A DNA stretch of 14,554 nt from CAVSZB01 sp964420395 (GTDB taxonomy: Bacteria > Krumholzibacteriota > Krumholzibacteriia > LZORAL124-64-63), in contig CAYQTJ010000069.1 in assembly GCA_964420395.1 (NCBI GenBank), positions 1-14,554 of the forward strand. Direction: 5' to 3'. Positions within the stretch are counted from its first letter, which is position 1. Every line of letters starts with the position of its first letter. Positions 7,236 to 13,674 of this stretch are shown piece after piece. The notes below the pieces were generated by a model. The model was not told the origin of the DNA, ran no database searches, and worked only from the letters and a program-made list of their open reading frames with translations. A program made the translations under genes and the position numbers.

Positions 7236-7765
7236 CGGCGCGCCGGCACCGGCCCGGACGCGCGGGCGTGACCCTCGTGGAGCTGGTCATCTCCATCGTG
7301 CTGGTGACGATCGTCTCCGGCCTGCTGGCGGTCACGCTGCGCGAGGGGTTCGCGGTGTACGCGGCGGCCCAGGGGCGCAAGGCGGCGCTGCAGGAGGGGC
7401 GCGCGGTGCTGCTGCGCGCCGAGCGGGAGGTGCGCCAGATCCGCGACCGCGGCGCCCTGCTGGCCGCGGGGCCGCGCCTCGTGACGCTGCGCACCGTGGC
7501 CGACTCGACGGTGGGACTGAGCTGGACCGGATCGCCGGGAGCGCCGCTGCTGTACGCGCGCAACGGACGGCCCTACGTCCTCTGCGCGGGGGTCGACTCG
7601 TTCGCGCTCGCCTACACGCGGGGTGACGGCGCCCCGGCGGCCCCCCTCGTGGCGCCCGACAGCACCGACGTCCGCTACCTGACCCTTTACCTGCGGCTGT
7701 CGCGCGGCGGCCAGAAGGTGGCCCTGCGCGAGGGGATCATGCTGCGCAACCTGCGGGGGAGCTGA
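7232..7765 (+). CDS. Minor pseudopilin, GspJ/PilW/MshO-like
   Basis: Pilin-like protein of 177 residues with a basic leader, MTARRHRPGRAG|VTLVELVISIVLV, where G12 is the -1 residue and E17 lies at +5. The hydrophobic helix continues to about residue 35. It is followed by a long polar helix (REGFAVYAAAQGRKAALQEGRAVLLRAERE) in which the RAEREVRQIR stretch is characteristic of MshO/GspJ-type proteins. The C-terminal part is beta-rich and ends LRLSRGGQKVALREGIMLRN, a common ending of this class. Start and stop are closely coupled to neighbours: ATGA at the 5' end and a 1-nt gap at the 3' end. It is probably part of the pilus tip complex. Confidence 0.82.
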   Translation: MTARRHRPGRAGVTLVELVISIVLVTIVSGLLAVTLREGFAVYAAAQGRKAALQEGRAVLLRAEREVRQIRDRGALLAAGPRLVTLRTVADSTVGLSWTGSPGAPLLYARNGRPYVLCAGVDSFALAYTRGDGAPAAPLVAPDSTDVRYLTLYLRLSRGGQKVALREGIMLRNLRGS

Positions 7766-7766
7766 C

Positions 7767-8138
7767 GTGTCGCGCGAGGGGAGCTCGGTCGTGGCGGCCG
7801 TGATGGTGCTGCTCGTGCTGTCGTCGCTCGGGCTGCTCCTGTCGGCCCAGGTGGCGGGGGACCAGCTCGTGGCGGCGAACCAGATCGAGGCGTCGCGCGC
7901 CCTGTACGCGGCCGAGGCGGGCCTCGAACTTGCAACCCGCCGCCTGGCCGACAGTCCCGCCTGGAGCGGCGTGCCGGCGCCGGGGCTGCCGGTGGGCCCG
8001 GCGCGGTTCACGGTGACGGTTTCCGACAGCTCCGCCGCGGGGGCGCCGCTGCCGGGTGGACAGAAAAGGATCACCGCCAGGGGCTTTTCCGGCCAGGCGG
8101 AACGGCGATTGACCCTGCTGGCGCAGTTCGGCGGCTGA
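7767..8138 (+). CDS. Minor pilin-like protein, PilX/MshP/GspK-like
   Basis: Protein of 123 residues beginning with GTG one base after the previous stop. It has a short basic leader (MSREG) and a long hydrophobic helix (SSVVAAVMVLLVLSSLGLLLSA), then an alpha-helical stretch containing EASRALYAAEAGLELA. The A-x-Y-AAEAGLE segment is a hallmark of PilX N-terminal domain proteins. Like PilX and GspK, it lacks Glu at +5 of the mature protein, which in GspK fits a tip position. The protein is shorter than most GspK proteins, so PilX or MshP is the closer match. Eleven bases separate it from the next ATG. Confidence 0.8.
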   Translation: MSREGSSVVAAVMVLLVLSSLGLLLSAQVAGDQLVAANQIEASRALYAAEAGLELATRRLADSPAWSGVPAPGLPVGPARFTVTVSDSSAAGAPLPGGQKRITARGFSGQAERRLTLLAQFGG

Positions 8139-8149
8139 AAGGGAGGGGC

Positions 8150-9970
8150 ATGAAGGGGCTGCGGACGCTGCCGGGAGGCCCGCGCCAGCCGCGCGGTCGC
8201 TGCGATCGCGTGACGGCGCTGCTCTGCGGGCACGACCTGATCGGCGTGGCGACGGTCCAGGCGGCCCGCGGCCGCCCGCGGCTGGAGAGCCTCGAACTGA
8301 TGCCGCTGACCGCCGAGCGGCTCGCCGCGCACGGCTCGCCGGCCGACTGCTGCCGCGCGCTGTTGCCGGAGCTCGTCGCGCGGCACGGGCTGCGCGGACG
8401 GCGCGCCGTGGTGGTGCTGGAGTCGGCCCGCACGGCCGCCCGCTTCTGGGCCGCCCCGGATCTGCCGCCGCGCGACCGGCTCGGAGCGCTCGGCTTCGAG
8501 GCGGAGAAGTGGTGCCAGACCCCCGCGGCCGGGCTGTGGCTCGGCCTGCTCGACGCGGCCCCGCCGGCGGCCGTCGGGATCGACGGCGCGCATCCGGCCG
8601 GTGGCGCCTACGCGGCCGAGGAGGGGATGCTCGCGGTCGCCGCGCCCCTGGACGGGGTGGCGCAGCTGCTGCGCGCGGCCGCGGAGGCGGGGCTCGAACC
8701 GTGGGGCGTGACGATCCCCTCGCTCGCGCTCGAGAGCCTGCTCGCCGGCGGCCAGGCCGACGACTCCGCCGGCACCGCGGCCGCGGTGCACATCGGCGCG
8801 CAGCGCAGCTGGCTGACCGTCTGCGCCCGCGGGCGCCTGCTCATGGTGCGCGAACTGGAGGTGGCCCGCGACGGGCTCGCCGCCGCGCTGGCGGTCATCC
8901 CGGTGGAGGGGCGGGGCAGCGTGCGCCTGACTCCGGAGGAGGCGACCGACCTGTTGACGCGCGTCGGCTGGGTCGCCGACGACGAGCCGTTCGGCATGGC
9001 CAGCGAGCAGGTCCCGCTCGAGAGCCTCAAGTTCGCCCTGCGTCCGGTGCTGGAGCGCCTGGCCTCGTCGATCAGCCGCTCGCTCGACTTCTGCCGCGAG
9101 CAGTACTTCGTGGAGATCCCGGAGACGATCGCGCTGACGGGCGAGGGGGCGAACGTGCCGCACCTCGACGCGTACCTAGGCACGAACCTGCTCACCCGCT
9201 TCGTGCGCGGCGTCGCCTGGGAGGGGCGCCTCGACGTGGGCGGCGAGGACGCGGAGCGCTGGTCGCGCGCGCCCGAACTGGCGTGCGTGGCGGCCGGCGC
9301 CGCGCTGGGCGGCCTGCGCGGACGGGTCCTGCCGGCCCGCGCCGCCGCGCTCGGGCTGCCCCGCTGGTTCGCGCTTCCGGTGCGGCGGGTGCTGGCCGGC
9401 GCCGCGGTGGTCCTCGCGCTCGCCTGCCTGGCGGCGGAGGGACAGGCGGTGCGTATGCGGGCGCGGGTCGCGGCGGACGGCGGCCGGGTGGCGGAGCTGG
9501 CCGCGCGCCTGGACGCCGCGCGCCGCGACTGGCGCGTCTCCGAGGCGGGCCGGGCGGAGCGGCAGCTGGTCGAGACCTTCGCGAGCCGCAACGTCCGCGC
9601 CGACGGGATTCTCAAGACCCTCAGCCGGGCCGTCGGCCCGGAAGTGACGCTCACCGAGCTGAGCCTGCCCAGCCTGAACGGCGGGCTGCTCGAGCTGGGG
9701 GCGGTCCCCGCGGCGCCCGTGGCAGGCGGCGAGCCGCCGCAGGAGCGCGACCTGCTGACGCTCAGCGGCGTGGTGCGGACGGACCGCGAACGGCTCGAGA
9801 CCGTCCTGTCGCGGCTCATCGTCGCGCTCCAGAACGGGCCGTACTTCCAGAACGTGTCCCTCGTGCGCAGCGAGGAGGAGGAGGCCGGCACCGCCTCCTT
9901 CCAGCTGCGCTGCCGCGTCCGCCAGGGGCTGCGACCCGCGGCCGGGGAACGGGTGGTGGCGAACCGATGA
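8150..9970 (+). CDS. PilM-PilN fusion protein (MshI/GspL-like assembly scaffold)
   Basis: Protein of 606 residues combining a cytoplasmic actin-like domain with a PilN-like membrane part. Residues 1-400 resemble the PilM/GspL fold: VHIGAQRSWLTV (213-224) occupies the phosphate-2 position, ASSISRSLDF (305-314) is family-typical, and IALTGEGANVPHLDAYL (327-343) matches the adenosine motif. The first phosphate loop is hardly recognisable (LLCGHDLIGVATVQ), and the second has His where PilM usually has Asp, so nucleotide binding may be lost. One membrane helix (about 413-430) and a coiled coil (435-475) precede a ferredoxin-like PilN/GspL C-terminus with LLTLSGVV and LIVALQNGPYFQNVSL (535-571). 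It would link the ATPase ring to PilO/PilP. GGGAGGGG lies just before the ATG, and the stop overlaps the pilO-like start (ATGA). Confidence 0.82.
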   Translation: MKGLRTLPGGPRQPRGRCDRVTALLCGHDLIGVATVQAARGRPRLESLELMPLTAERLAAHGSPADCCRALLPELVARHGLRGRRAVVVLESARTAARFWAAPDLPPRDRLGALGFEAEKWCQTPAAGLWLGLLDAAPPAAVGIDGAHPAGGAYAAEEGMLAVAAPLDGVAQLLRAAAEAGLEPWGVTIPSLALESLLAGGQADDSAGTAAAVHIGAQRSWLTVCARGRLLMVRELEVARDGLAAALAVIPVEGRGSVRLTPEEATDLLTRVGWVADDEPFGMASEQVPLESLKFALRPVLERLASSISRSLDFCREQYFVEIPETIALTGEGANVPHLDAYLGTNLLTRFVRGVAWEGRLDVGGEDAERWSRAPELACVAAGAALGGLRGRVLPARAAALGLPRWFALPVRRVLAGAAVVLALACLAAEGQAVRMRARVAADGGRVAELAARLDAARRDWRVSEAGRAERQLVETFASRNVRADGILKTLSRAVGPEVTLTELSLPSLNGGLLELGAVPAAPVAGGEPPQERDLLTLSGVVRTDRERLETVLSRLIVALQNGPYFQNVSLVRSEEEEAGTASFQLRCRVRQGLRPAAGERVVANR

Positions 9971-10599
9971 TCGCGAACCTGCGCTCGCGCAACACGCGCG
10001 CCGAACTGCTGCTGCTGGCGGGCGGGACCGCGGCGCTGCTCCTGGCCGGCGCGGTGCTGCTCGCGCCGCGCGTCCGCGAGGCGACGCGGCTCGGCCGCGA
10101 GGCGGCGGGCGCCGCGCAGCAGGCGCGGCAGCTGCAGCAGGAACTCGCCCCCTATCTGCCGCTGCTGGCCGACGCGGCCCGGCCCGGCCCGGCCCGCGTC
10201 TTCGGCGCCGTCTCGGCGGAGGCGGCCATTCCCGGCCTGCTCGACCGTCTCGCCGCGCTGGGCCGCGGCTGCGCGCTCACGGTGACGGCGATGTCGCCCG
10301 GGATCTCCCCGGCGCAGCCGCTCCCGACATCCGCCGACGCCCCGGCCATCGCCGGCGCGGGCGAGCCGCGCACCTTCCGGGTGCTGACCGTGGAGGTGGA
10401 GGCCGAGGCCGACTTCGCCGGCCTGGGGCGCTACCTGGAGGCGCTCGCCGGCCTCGACGTTCCGCTGGCCGTGCTCGCCCTGAGGATCGAGCCGGCGGGC
10501 CGCGGCGGACCGGAGCGGGTCGTGGCGCGGTTCACGCTCGGCACCTGGGTCCTCGAGGATCCGGCCGGCGGGAAGGGCGGGCGCGATGAAGCTGCGTAG
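9967..10599 (+). CDS. Pilus alignment protein, PilO/MshJ/GspM-like
   Basis: Bitopic inner-membrane protein of 210 residues. A single membrane helix (about 14-33) is followed by a coiled-coil-prone segment rich in Gln, Arg and Ala (36-62). A low-complexity linker leads to a ferredoxin-like domain containing FRVLTVEVEAEADFAGLGRYLEALA and VLALRIEP, the usual PilO pattern in which DF..L..YL..L precedes the terminal strands. Such proteins pair with PilN through their coiled coils and align the inner-membrane motor with the secretin. Sequence identity within this family is always low, so the call rests on topology, this C-terminal pattern and position between the PilM/N fusion and the PilP-like gene. 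The reading frame overlaps the next gene by 14 bp. Confidence 0.8.
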   Translation: MIANLRSRNTRAELLLLAGGTAALLLAGAVLLAPRVREATRLGREAAGAAQQARQLQQELAPYLPLLADAARPGPARVFGAVSAEAAIPGLLDRLAALGRGCALTVTAMSPGISPAQPLPTSADAPAIAGAGEPRTFRVLTVEVEAEADFAGLGRYLEALAGLDVPLAVLALRIEPAGRGGPERVVARFTLGTWVLEDPAGGKGGRDEAA

Positions 10600-11140
10600 G
10601 CGCGAGGTGGTCTGGCTCCTGGCGCTGGGCGGCCTGCTGCTGGCCGTGCGGGGGATGGACTCGCGGACGGCCTCCCTGCGGCGGAGCGCGCGCGAGAGCG
10701 CGGCCGCGTCCGCGGCCGGCGCGGCGCCGGTCGTCGCGCCGGCGCCGTCGCCCGCCGCGGCCGGATCGGTCGGGTCGGGCGGCCGCGATCCCGGCGCCCC
10801 GCTCTCGACCGCGGACCTCGCGACGCTGGCCTGGGGCCCCAACCCGTTCCGCGGCGGCTCCGGACGGCGCGCCGATGCGGTCGTGACGGCCGATCGTCCC
10901 GCGGACGAAGGGCTCGTCGCGGCCGCGACGCCCGCGGCGCCGCAGGTGCCGCGCTTTCGCGGCCTGGTCACGGTGAAGGGGCGGACGCTGGCCGCGCTCG
11001 ACGGCGAGTTCCTCGCCCCGGGCGAGCGGAGCGGCGAGTGGATCGTGCAGGAGATCGGCGCCGGCGGCGTGACCGTGCGCCGGGCGCGCACCGGGGAAGT
11101 GCGTCGGCTGAGTCGCGAACGGACGGCCACCGCGCCCTGA
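10586..11140 (+). CDS. PilP/MshK/GspC-like periplasmic connector
   Basis: Protein of 184 residues with an N-terminal membrane anchor (about 8-21), an Ala/Pro-rich periplasmic linker (about 36-75), a WGPNPF motif (83-88) and a small beta domain (about 122-176) reading FRGLVTVKGRTLAALDGEFL, then GEWIVQEIGAGGVTVRR. The pattern of a short strand pair, an expression such as G.W.V..I....V.V, and closing charged residues is that of PilP and GspC homology-region domains, which bind the secretin N-terminus. Classical PilP is a lipoprotein; no lipobox cysteine is present, so anchoring is by the helix, as in GspC or MshK. It overlaps the pilO-like gene and lies 25 bp before the secretin gene. Confidence 0.75.
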   Translation: MKLRRREVVWLLALGGLLLAVRGMDSRTASLRRSARESAAASAAGAAPVVAPAPSPAAAGSVGSGGRDPGAPLSTADLATLAWGPNPFRGGSGRRADAVVTADRPADEGLVAAATPAAPQVPRFRGLVTVKGRTLAALDGEFLAPGERSGEWIVQEIGAGGVTVRRARTGEVRRLSRERTATAP

Positions 11141-11165
11141 CGCGCGGGTCCGCCAGGGGGATGGG

Positions 11166-12710
11166 ATGAGAACGAGATTCTGCCTGCTGCTGGCGTCGAC
11201 GTGCCTGGCGGCGTTCGCCGCGGCGGCCCTCGCGCGCGATGCCGTGGGGACGACCCGCGACGGACGCACGGTGATCCTCCATCTGGCCGATCCGGCGCCG
11301 GAGCCGCTGCTGGCCATGGCCGGGCCGGCGCGCGGCGCGGATCCCGGCGTCCCGGCGTCCCCGGAGCCGAGGCCGGCCCCGCCGCCGACCCCGTCAGCGG
11401 CCCCCGCCCCGGCGGAGGAGCCGCGGATCGCCCTGGCGGCGGCGCCGCCCGCGGCGATCGCGGCCGCCGCCCCCGCGCTCACGCTGAGCCTCGCGCTCGA
11501 CGACATGCCGCTGCGCTCGGTCCTGCAGGGGCTGGCGGAGCAGGCGGGGCGGAGCCTCGTCATCGGGCCGGAGGTGCAGGGCGACGTCTCCGCCACGCTC
11601 AGCAACGTCACCTTCGAGGGGGCGCTGCGCGCGATCCTCGCCACCACGCCCTACGGCTACAGCCTGCGGGATGACGTCTGGTCGATCGGCACGCTGGCGG
11701 TCGAGACCCGGGTCCTCGGCCTGACCTACGTCGGGGGCGACGCGGTCAGGGAGGCGCTCACGCCGTTCCTCTCCGAGAAGGGGCGGGTCGAGGCGCTGAG
11801 CGCCCTCAACAACGGCGACATCGCGGGGACGCCGCCCAAGTCGAAGCTCGTGGTCACCGACATCCCGGACCGGCTCGACCGCATCGAGGCGGTCATCCGC
11901 AGCCTCGACGTGCGGCCGCGGCAGGTGCGCATCGAGGCGCGCATGGTCGAGACCACCGTCGGGCACGACGCCGCGCTCGGCGTCGACTGGAACCTCGACG
12001 TCTCGGCGCGCGGCGGCGCCGCGCCCACCACGTTCCCGTTCCGCCACGACGGGGCGCCGCTCTCCGACTACGCCGTCACCGGCGACACCGAGAGCAGCGG
12101 CACCGAGACGGGCGGGCGCCAGTTCATGCCGGGCGAGTTCTTCCCGACGGCCCAGCGCACCGACTTCGTCTTCGGCATCATGGACGCCAGCCAGCTCGGG
12201 GTGGCGGTGCAGGCGCTCGAGAACGACGTCAACGCGAACGTGCTCGCCACGCCGACGATCACCACCACCGACGGCCGCAAGGCGCAGGTGCTGGTGGGCC
12301 AGCAGATCCCGGTGCCGATCTACGAGCGGCAGCAGGAGACCGGCGTGCTCGAGATCACCGGCTACCAGCAGCAGGAGGTCGGCATCTCGCTGGACGTCAC
12401 GCCCCACGTCGGGCGCGACGGCGAGATCCTCATGGAGGTCACCCCCTCCACCAGCGACATCGTGGAGTTCATCGGGGAGTTCAAGGACCGGCCGATCACC
12501 AAGACCCGGGTGGCGCGGACCCAGGTGGTCGTGCGCGAGGGCCAGACCCTGGCGATCGCCGGCCTGCTGTCGGAATCGGAGTTCACCACCCATTCCAAGG
12601 TGCCCCTGCTGGGCGACATCCCGTTGCTGGGCGCGGTCTTCCGCCACGAAGGCACCGAGAAGCGCAAGGTCGAGCTGCTGATCTTCATCACGCCGACCCT
12701 GTTGGACTGA
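11166..12710 (+). CDS. pilQ: Outer-membrane secretin (PilQ/MshL/GspD family)
   Basis: Secretin of 514 residues that forms the multimeric outer-membrane channel for the pilus. It has a Sec signal peptide (about 1-23, ending AALA-RD) and an Ala/Pro-rich linker (52-105). An STN/N0-type domain (about 108-162, LSLALDDMPLRSVLQGLAEQAG) is followed by a secretin N domain (about 182-250, including SKLVVTDIPDRLDRIEAVIRSLD). The C-terminal secretin domain (about 255-514) has LATPTITTTDGRKAQVLVGQ and VPLLGDIPLLGAVF (479-492), ending LLIFITPTLLD. At 514 residues with one short N region it resembles MshL more than long GspD proteins. C13 is not a lipobox cysteine. ATG 11166 is preceded by AGGGGG; an ATG five bases upstream meets a stop at once. 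No pilotin gene is visible in the window. Confidence 0.93.
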   Translation: MRTRFCLLLASTCLAAFAAAALARDAVGTTRDGRTVILHLADPAPEPLLAMAGPARGADPGVPASPEPRPAPPPTPSAAPAPAEEPRIALAAAPPAAIAAAAPALTLSLALDDMPLRSVLQGLAEQAGRSLVIGPEVQGDVSATLSNVTFEGALRAILATTPYGYSLRDDVWSIGTLAVETRVLGLTYVGGDAVREALTPFLSEKGRVEALSALNNGDIAGTPPKSKLVVTDIPDRLDRIEAVIRSLDVRPRQVRIEARMVETTVGHDAALGVDWNLDVSARGGAAPTTFPFRHDGAPLSDYAVTGDTESSGTETGGRQFMPGEFFPTAQRTDFVFGIMDASQLGVAVQALENDVNANVLATPTITTTDGRKAQVLVGQQIPVPIYERQQETGVLEITGYQQQEVGISLDVTPHVGRDGEILMEVTPSTSDIVEFIGEFKDRPITKTRVARTQVVVREGQTLAIAGLLSESEFTTHSKVPLLGDIPLLGAVFRHEGTEKRKVELLIFITPTLLD

Positions 12711-12721
12711 GTCGCGACTCA
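12708..12721. promoter_or_regulatory. 14-bp perfect palindrome at the secretin stop codon
   Basis: TGAGTCGCGACTCA reads the same on both strands and includes the secretin TGA stop. It opens the only sizeable gap within the pilus operon (96 bp), upstream of the receiver and pilin genes. It could be an operator for an internal promoter; GATAGAT at 12741-12747 is a faint -10-like match, and no good -35 is seen. Confidence 0.35.
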
Positions 12722-12788
12722 AGCGGGCCGCGCGCGGGTCGATAGATGGTCCGCACGTCTCGCCGGGAACGGACAGCTGGCCGCGCGC
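12722..12788 (+). repeat. Imperfect 14-bp direct repeat in the gap before the receiver gene
   Basis: AGCGGGCCGCGCGC (12722-12735) recurs as AGCTGGCCGCGCGC (12775-12788), identical at 13 of 14 positions and offset by 53 bp (about five helical turns). The copies are GC-rich, so chance similarity is possible. Their placement in the gap ahead of the receiver-pilin pair makes a regulatory role conceivable. Confidence 0.3.
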
Positions 12789-12806
12789 CAACGCGGGAAG
12801 GTGAGT

Positions 12807-13187
12807 ATGGCCCGGAAGATCCTCGTGGTGGACGATCAGGAGAACATCGCGCGCATCGTGCGCATGATGCTCGAGAACAAGGGCTTCGAGACGGTCTGGG
12901 CCGGCGACGGCGCCGAGGCGCTGCGCCTGGCCAAGGCCGAGGAGCCGGATCTCATCCTGCTCGACGTGATGCTGCCGAAGATCGACGGCTTCAAGGTCTG
13001 CCGTCTTTTGAAGTTCGACAAGAAGTACAGCCACATTCCGATCGTTCTTCTCACCGCCAAGTCGTCTCCCGGCGACAAGCAGACAGGCCGCGAGGTGGGG
13101 GCGGATTACTACCTGGAGAAGCCGTTCCAGCCGGTGCAGCTGATCCAGGTCATCGAGCAGTTGCTCTCGTTGGAGGGGGTACAATGA
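12807..13187 (+). CDS. Stand-alone CheY-like response regulator
   Basis: Single-domain receiver of 126 residues with no output domain. The acidic pair D9/D10 lies in KILVVDDQENI, the phospho-acceptor is D53 in LILLDVMLPKIDGF, T82 lies in VLLTAKS and K104 in YLEKPFQP, so all residues for phosphorylation are present. PilG/PilH- and FrzZ-type receivers of this kind control pilus motors by protein contact. Here the gene is fused by an ATGA overlap to the pilin gene, indicating coupled translation. The start is ATG 12807 with GAAGG 5 nt upstream; an in-frame GTG at 12801 lacks such spacing. No dedicated kinase adjoins it. The kinase at 675-2192 has its own regulator, so the phosphodonor is unknown. 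Confidence 0.92.
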   Translation: MARKILVVDDQENIARIVRMMLENKGFETVWAGDGAEALRLAKAEEPDLILLDVMLPKIDGFKVCRLLKFDKKYSHIPIVLLTAKSSPGDKQTGREVGADYYLEKPFQPVQLIQVIEQLLSLEGVQ

Positions 13188-13561
13188 AGCGCATCGACCG
13201 TCAGGGGTTCACGCTCATCGAACTGGTCATCGTGATCGTGATCCTGGGGATCCTGGCCACGGTCGCCATCCCGAAGTACGTGGACATGCAGACCGAGGCC
13301 CGCGAGGCGGCCGTACGCGGCGCGTTGGGCAACATCCGCGCGGCGCTGGCCATCGAGTACGCGCGCGCGGCGGTGACCACCGGCACGGCGGCCTTCCCGG
13401 CGTCGCTGACCGGGACGCTGTTCGCCAACGGCACGGTCCCGCAGGACCCGGTGATGAACCTCCAGAAGGTCGTCGCGGCGTACGACGGCACCGGCGGGTG
13501 GGTCTACGACGCCGCCACCGGCTCCGTCACCTGCAACCTCGCCGGCTACCGGAACTACTAG
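13184..13561 (+). CDS. Type IV pilin, probable major subunit (MshA/GspG-like)
   Basis: Pilin of 125 residues with a short leader MKRIDRQG|FTLIELVIVIVILGILATVAIPKY. Cleavage after G8 gives N-terminal Phe, and E13 is the conserved +5 glutamate. The mature protein of about 117 residues has the long N-terminal helix, then a compact head with VPQDPV (85-90) and GGWVYDAATGSVTCN (104-118), an ending often seen in short MshA/GspG-type pilins. Only one cysteine (C117) is present, so the usual pilin disulfide loop is absent. It has the most canonical pilin signal of the cluster and a strong GGAGGGGGT ribosome site, suggesting high translation. The start overlaps the receiver stop. A GspG-like pseudopilin is an alternative. 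Confidence 0.88.
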   Translation: MKRIDRQGFTLIELVIVIVILGILATVAIPKYVDMQTEAREAAVRGALGNIRAALAIEYARAAVTTGTAAFPASLTGTLFANGTVPQDPVMNLQKVVAAYDGTGGWVYDAATGSVTCNLAGYRNY

Positions 13562-13580
13562 GCGCGCCCAGGGCGCCGTG

Positions 13581-13621
13581 CGGCGGCGGTGATCGCGCCC
13601 CGGGGGCGGTCACCGCCGCCG
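13581..13621 (+). other. Strong hairpin after the pilin gene, without a T-tract
   Basis: CGGCGGCGGTGA (13581-13592) and TCACCGCCGCCG (13610-13621) are perfect 12-bp complements, with a further five G-C pairs possible inside the loop. It begins 19 bp after the pilin stop. No T-run follows, so it is not a classical intrinsic terminator. It could protect the 3' end of the pilin mRNA after processing, or assist termination by another factor. Confidence 0.55.
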
Positions 13622-13674
13622 GCATGCCCGGCGCCGGGGACTCCGGGTCCGCACGACAGGAGCGGTCCGCGGCC

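Noticed and set aside
7064..11130. Long minus-strand open frames (699 and 840 codons) opposite the minor-pilin, pilM/N, pilO and pilP genes.
   Set aside because: They are Arg/Ala/Pro-rich and low in complexity, have no recognisable domains, and lie antisense to genes with clear family motifs. Long stop-free antisense frames are expected in such GC-rich coding DNA.
11166..11240. Secretin as a lipoprotein via Cys13.
   Set aside because: The residues before Cys13 (A-S-T) do not fit a lipobox, and a standard signal-peptidase-I site follows near residue 23.
13624..13674. Alternative upstream ATG for the DUF2723 gene adding 17 residues.
   Set aside because: It has no Shine-Dalgarno sequence and lies right after the hairpin, and the added residues are polar and unlike the family start. 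It cannot be fully excluded because the spacing at 13675 is also imperfect.
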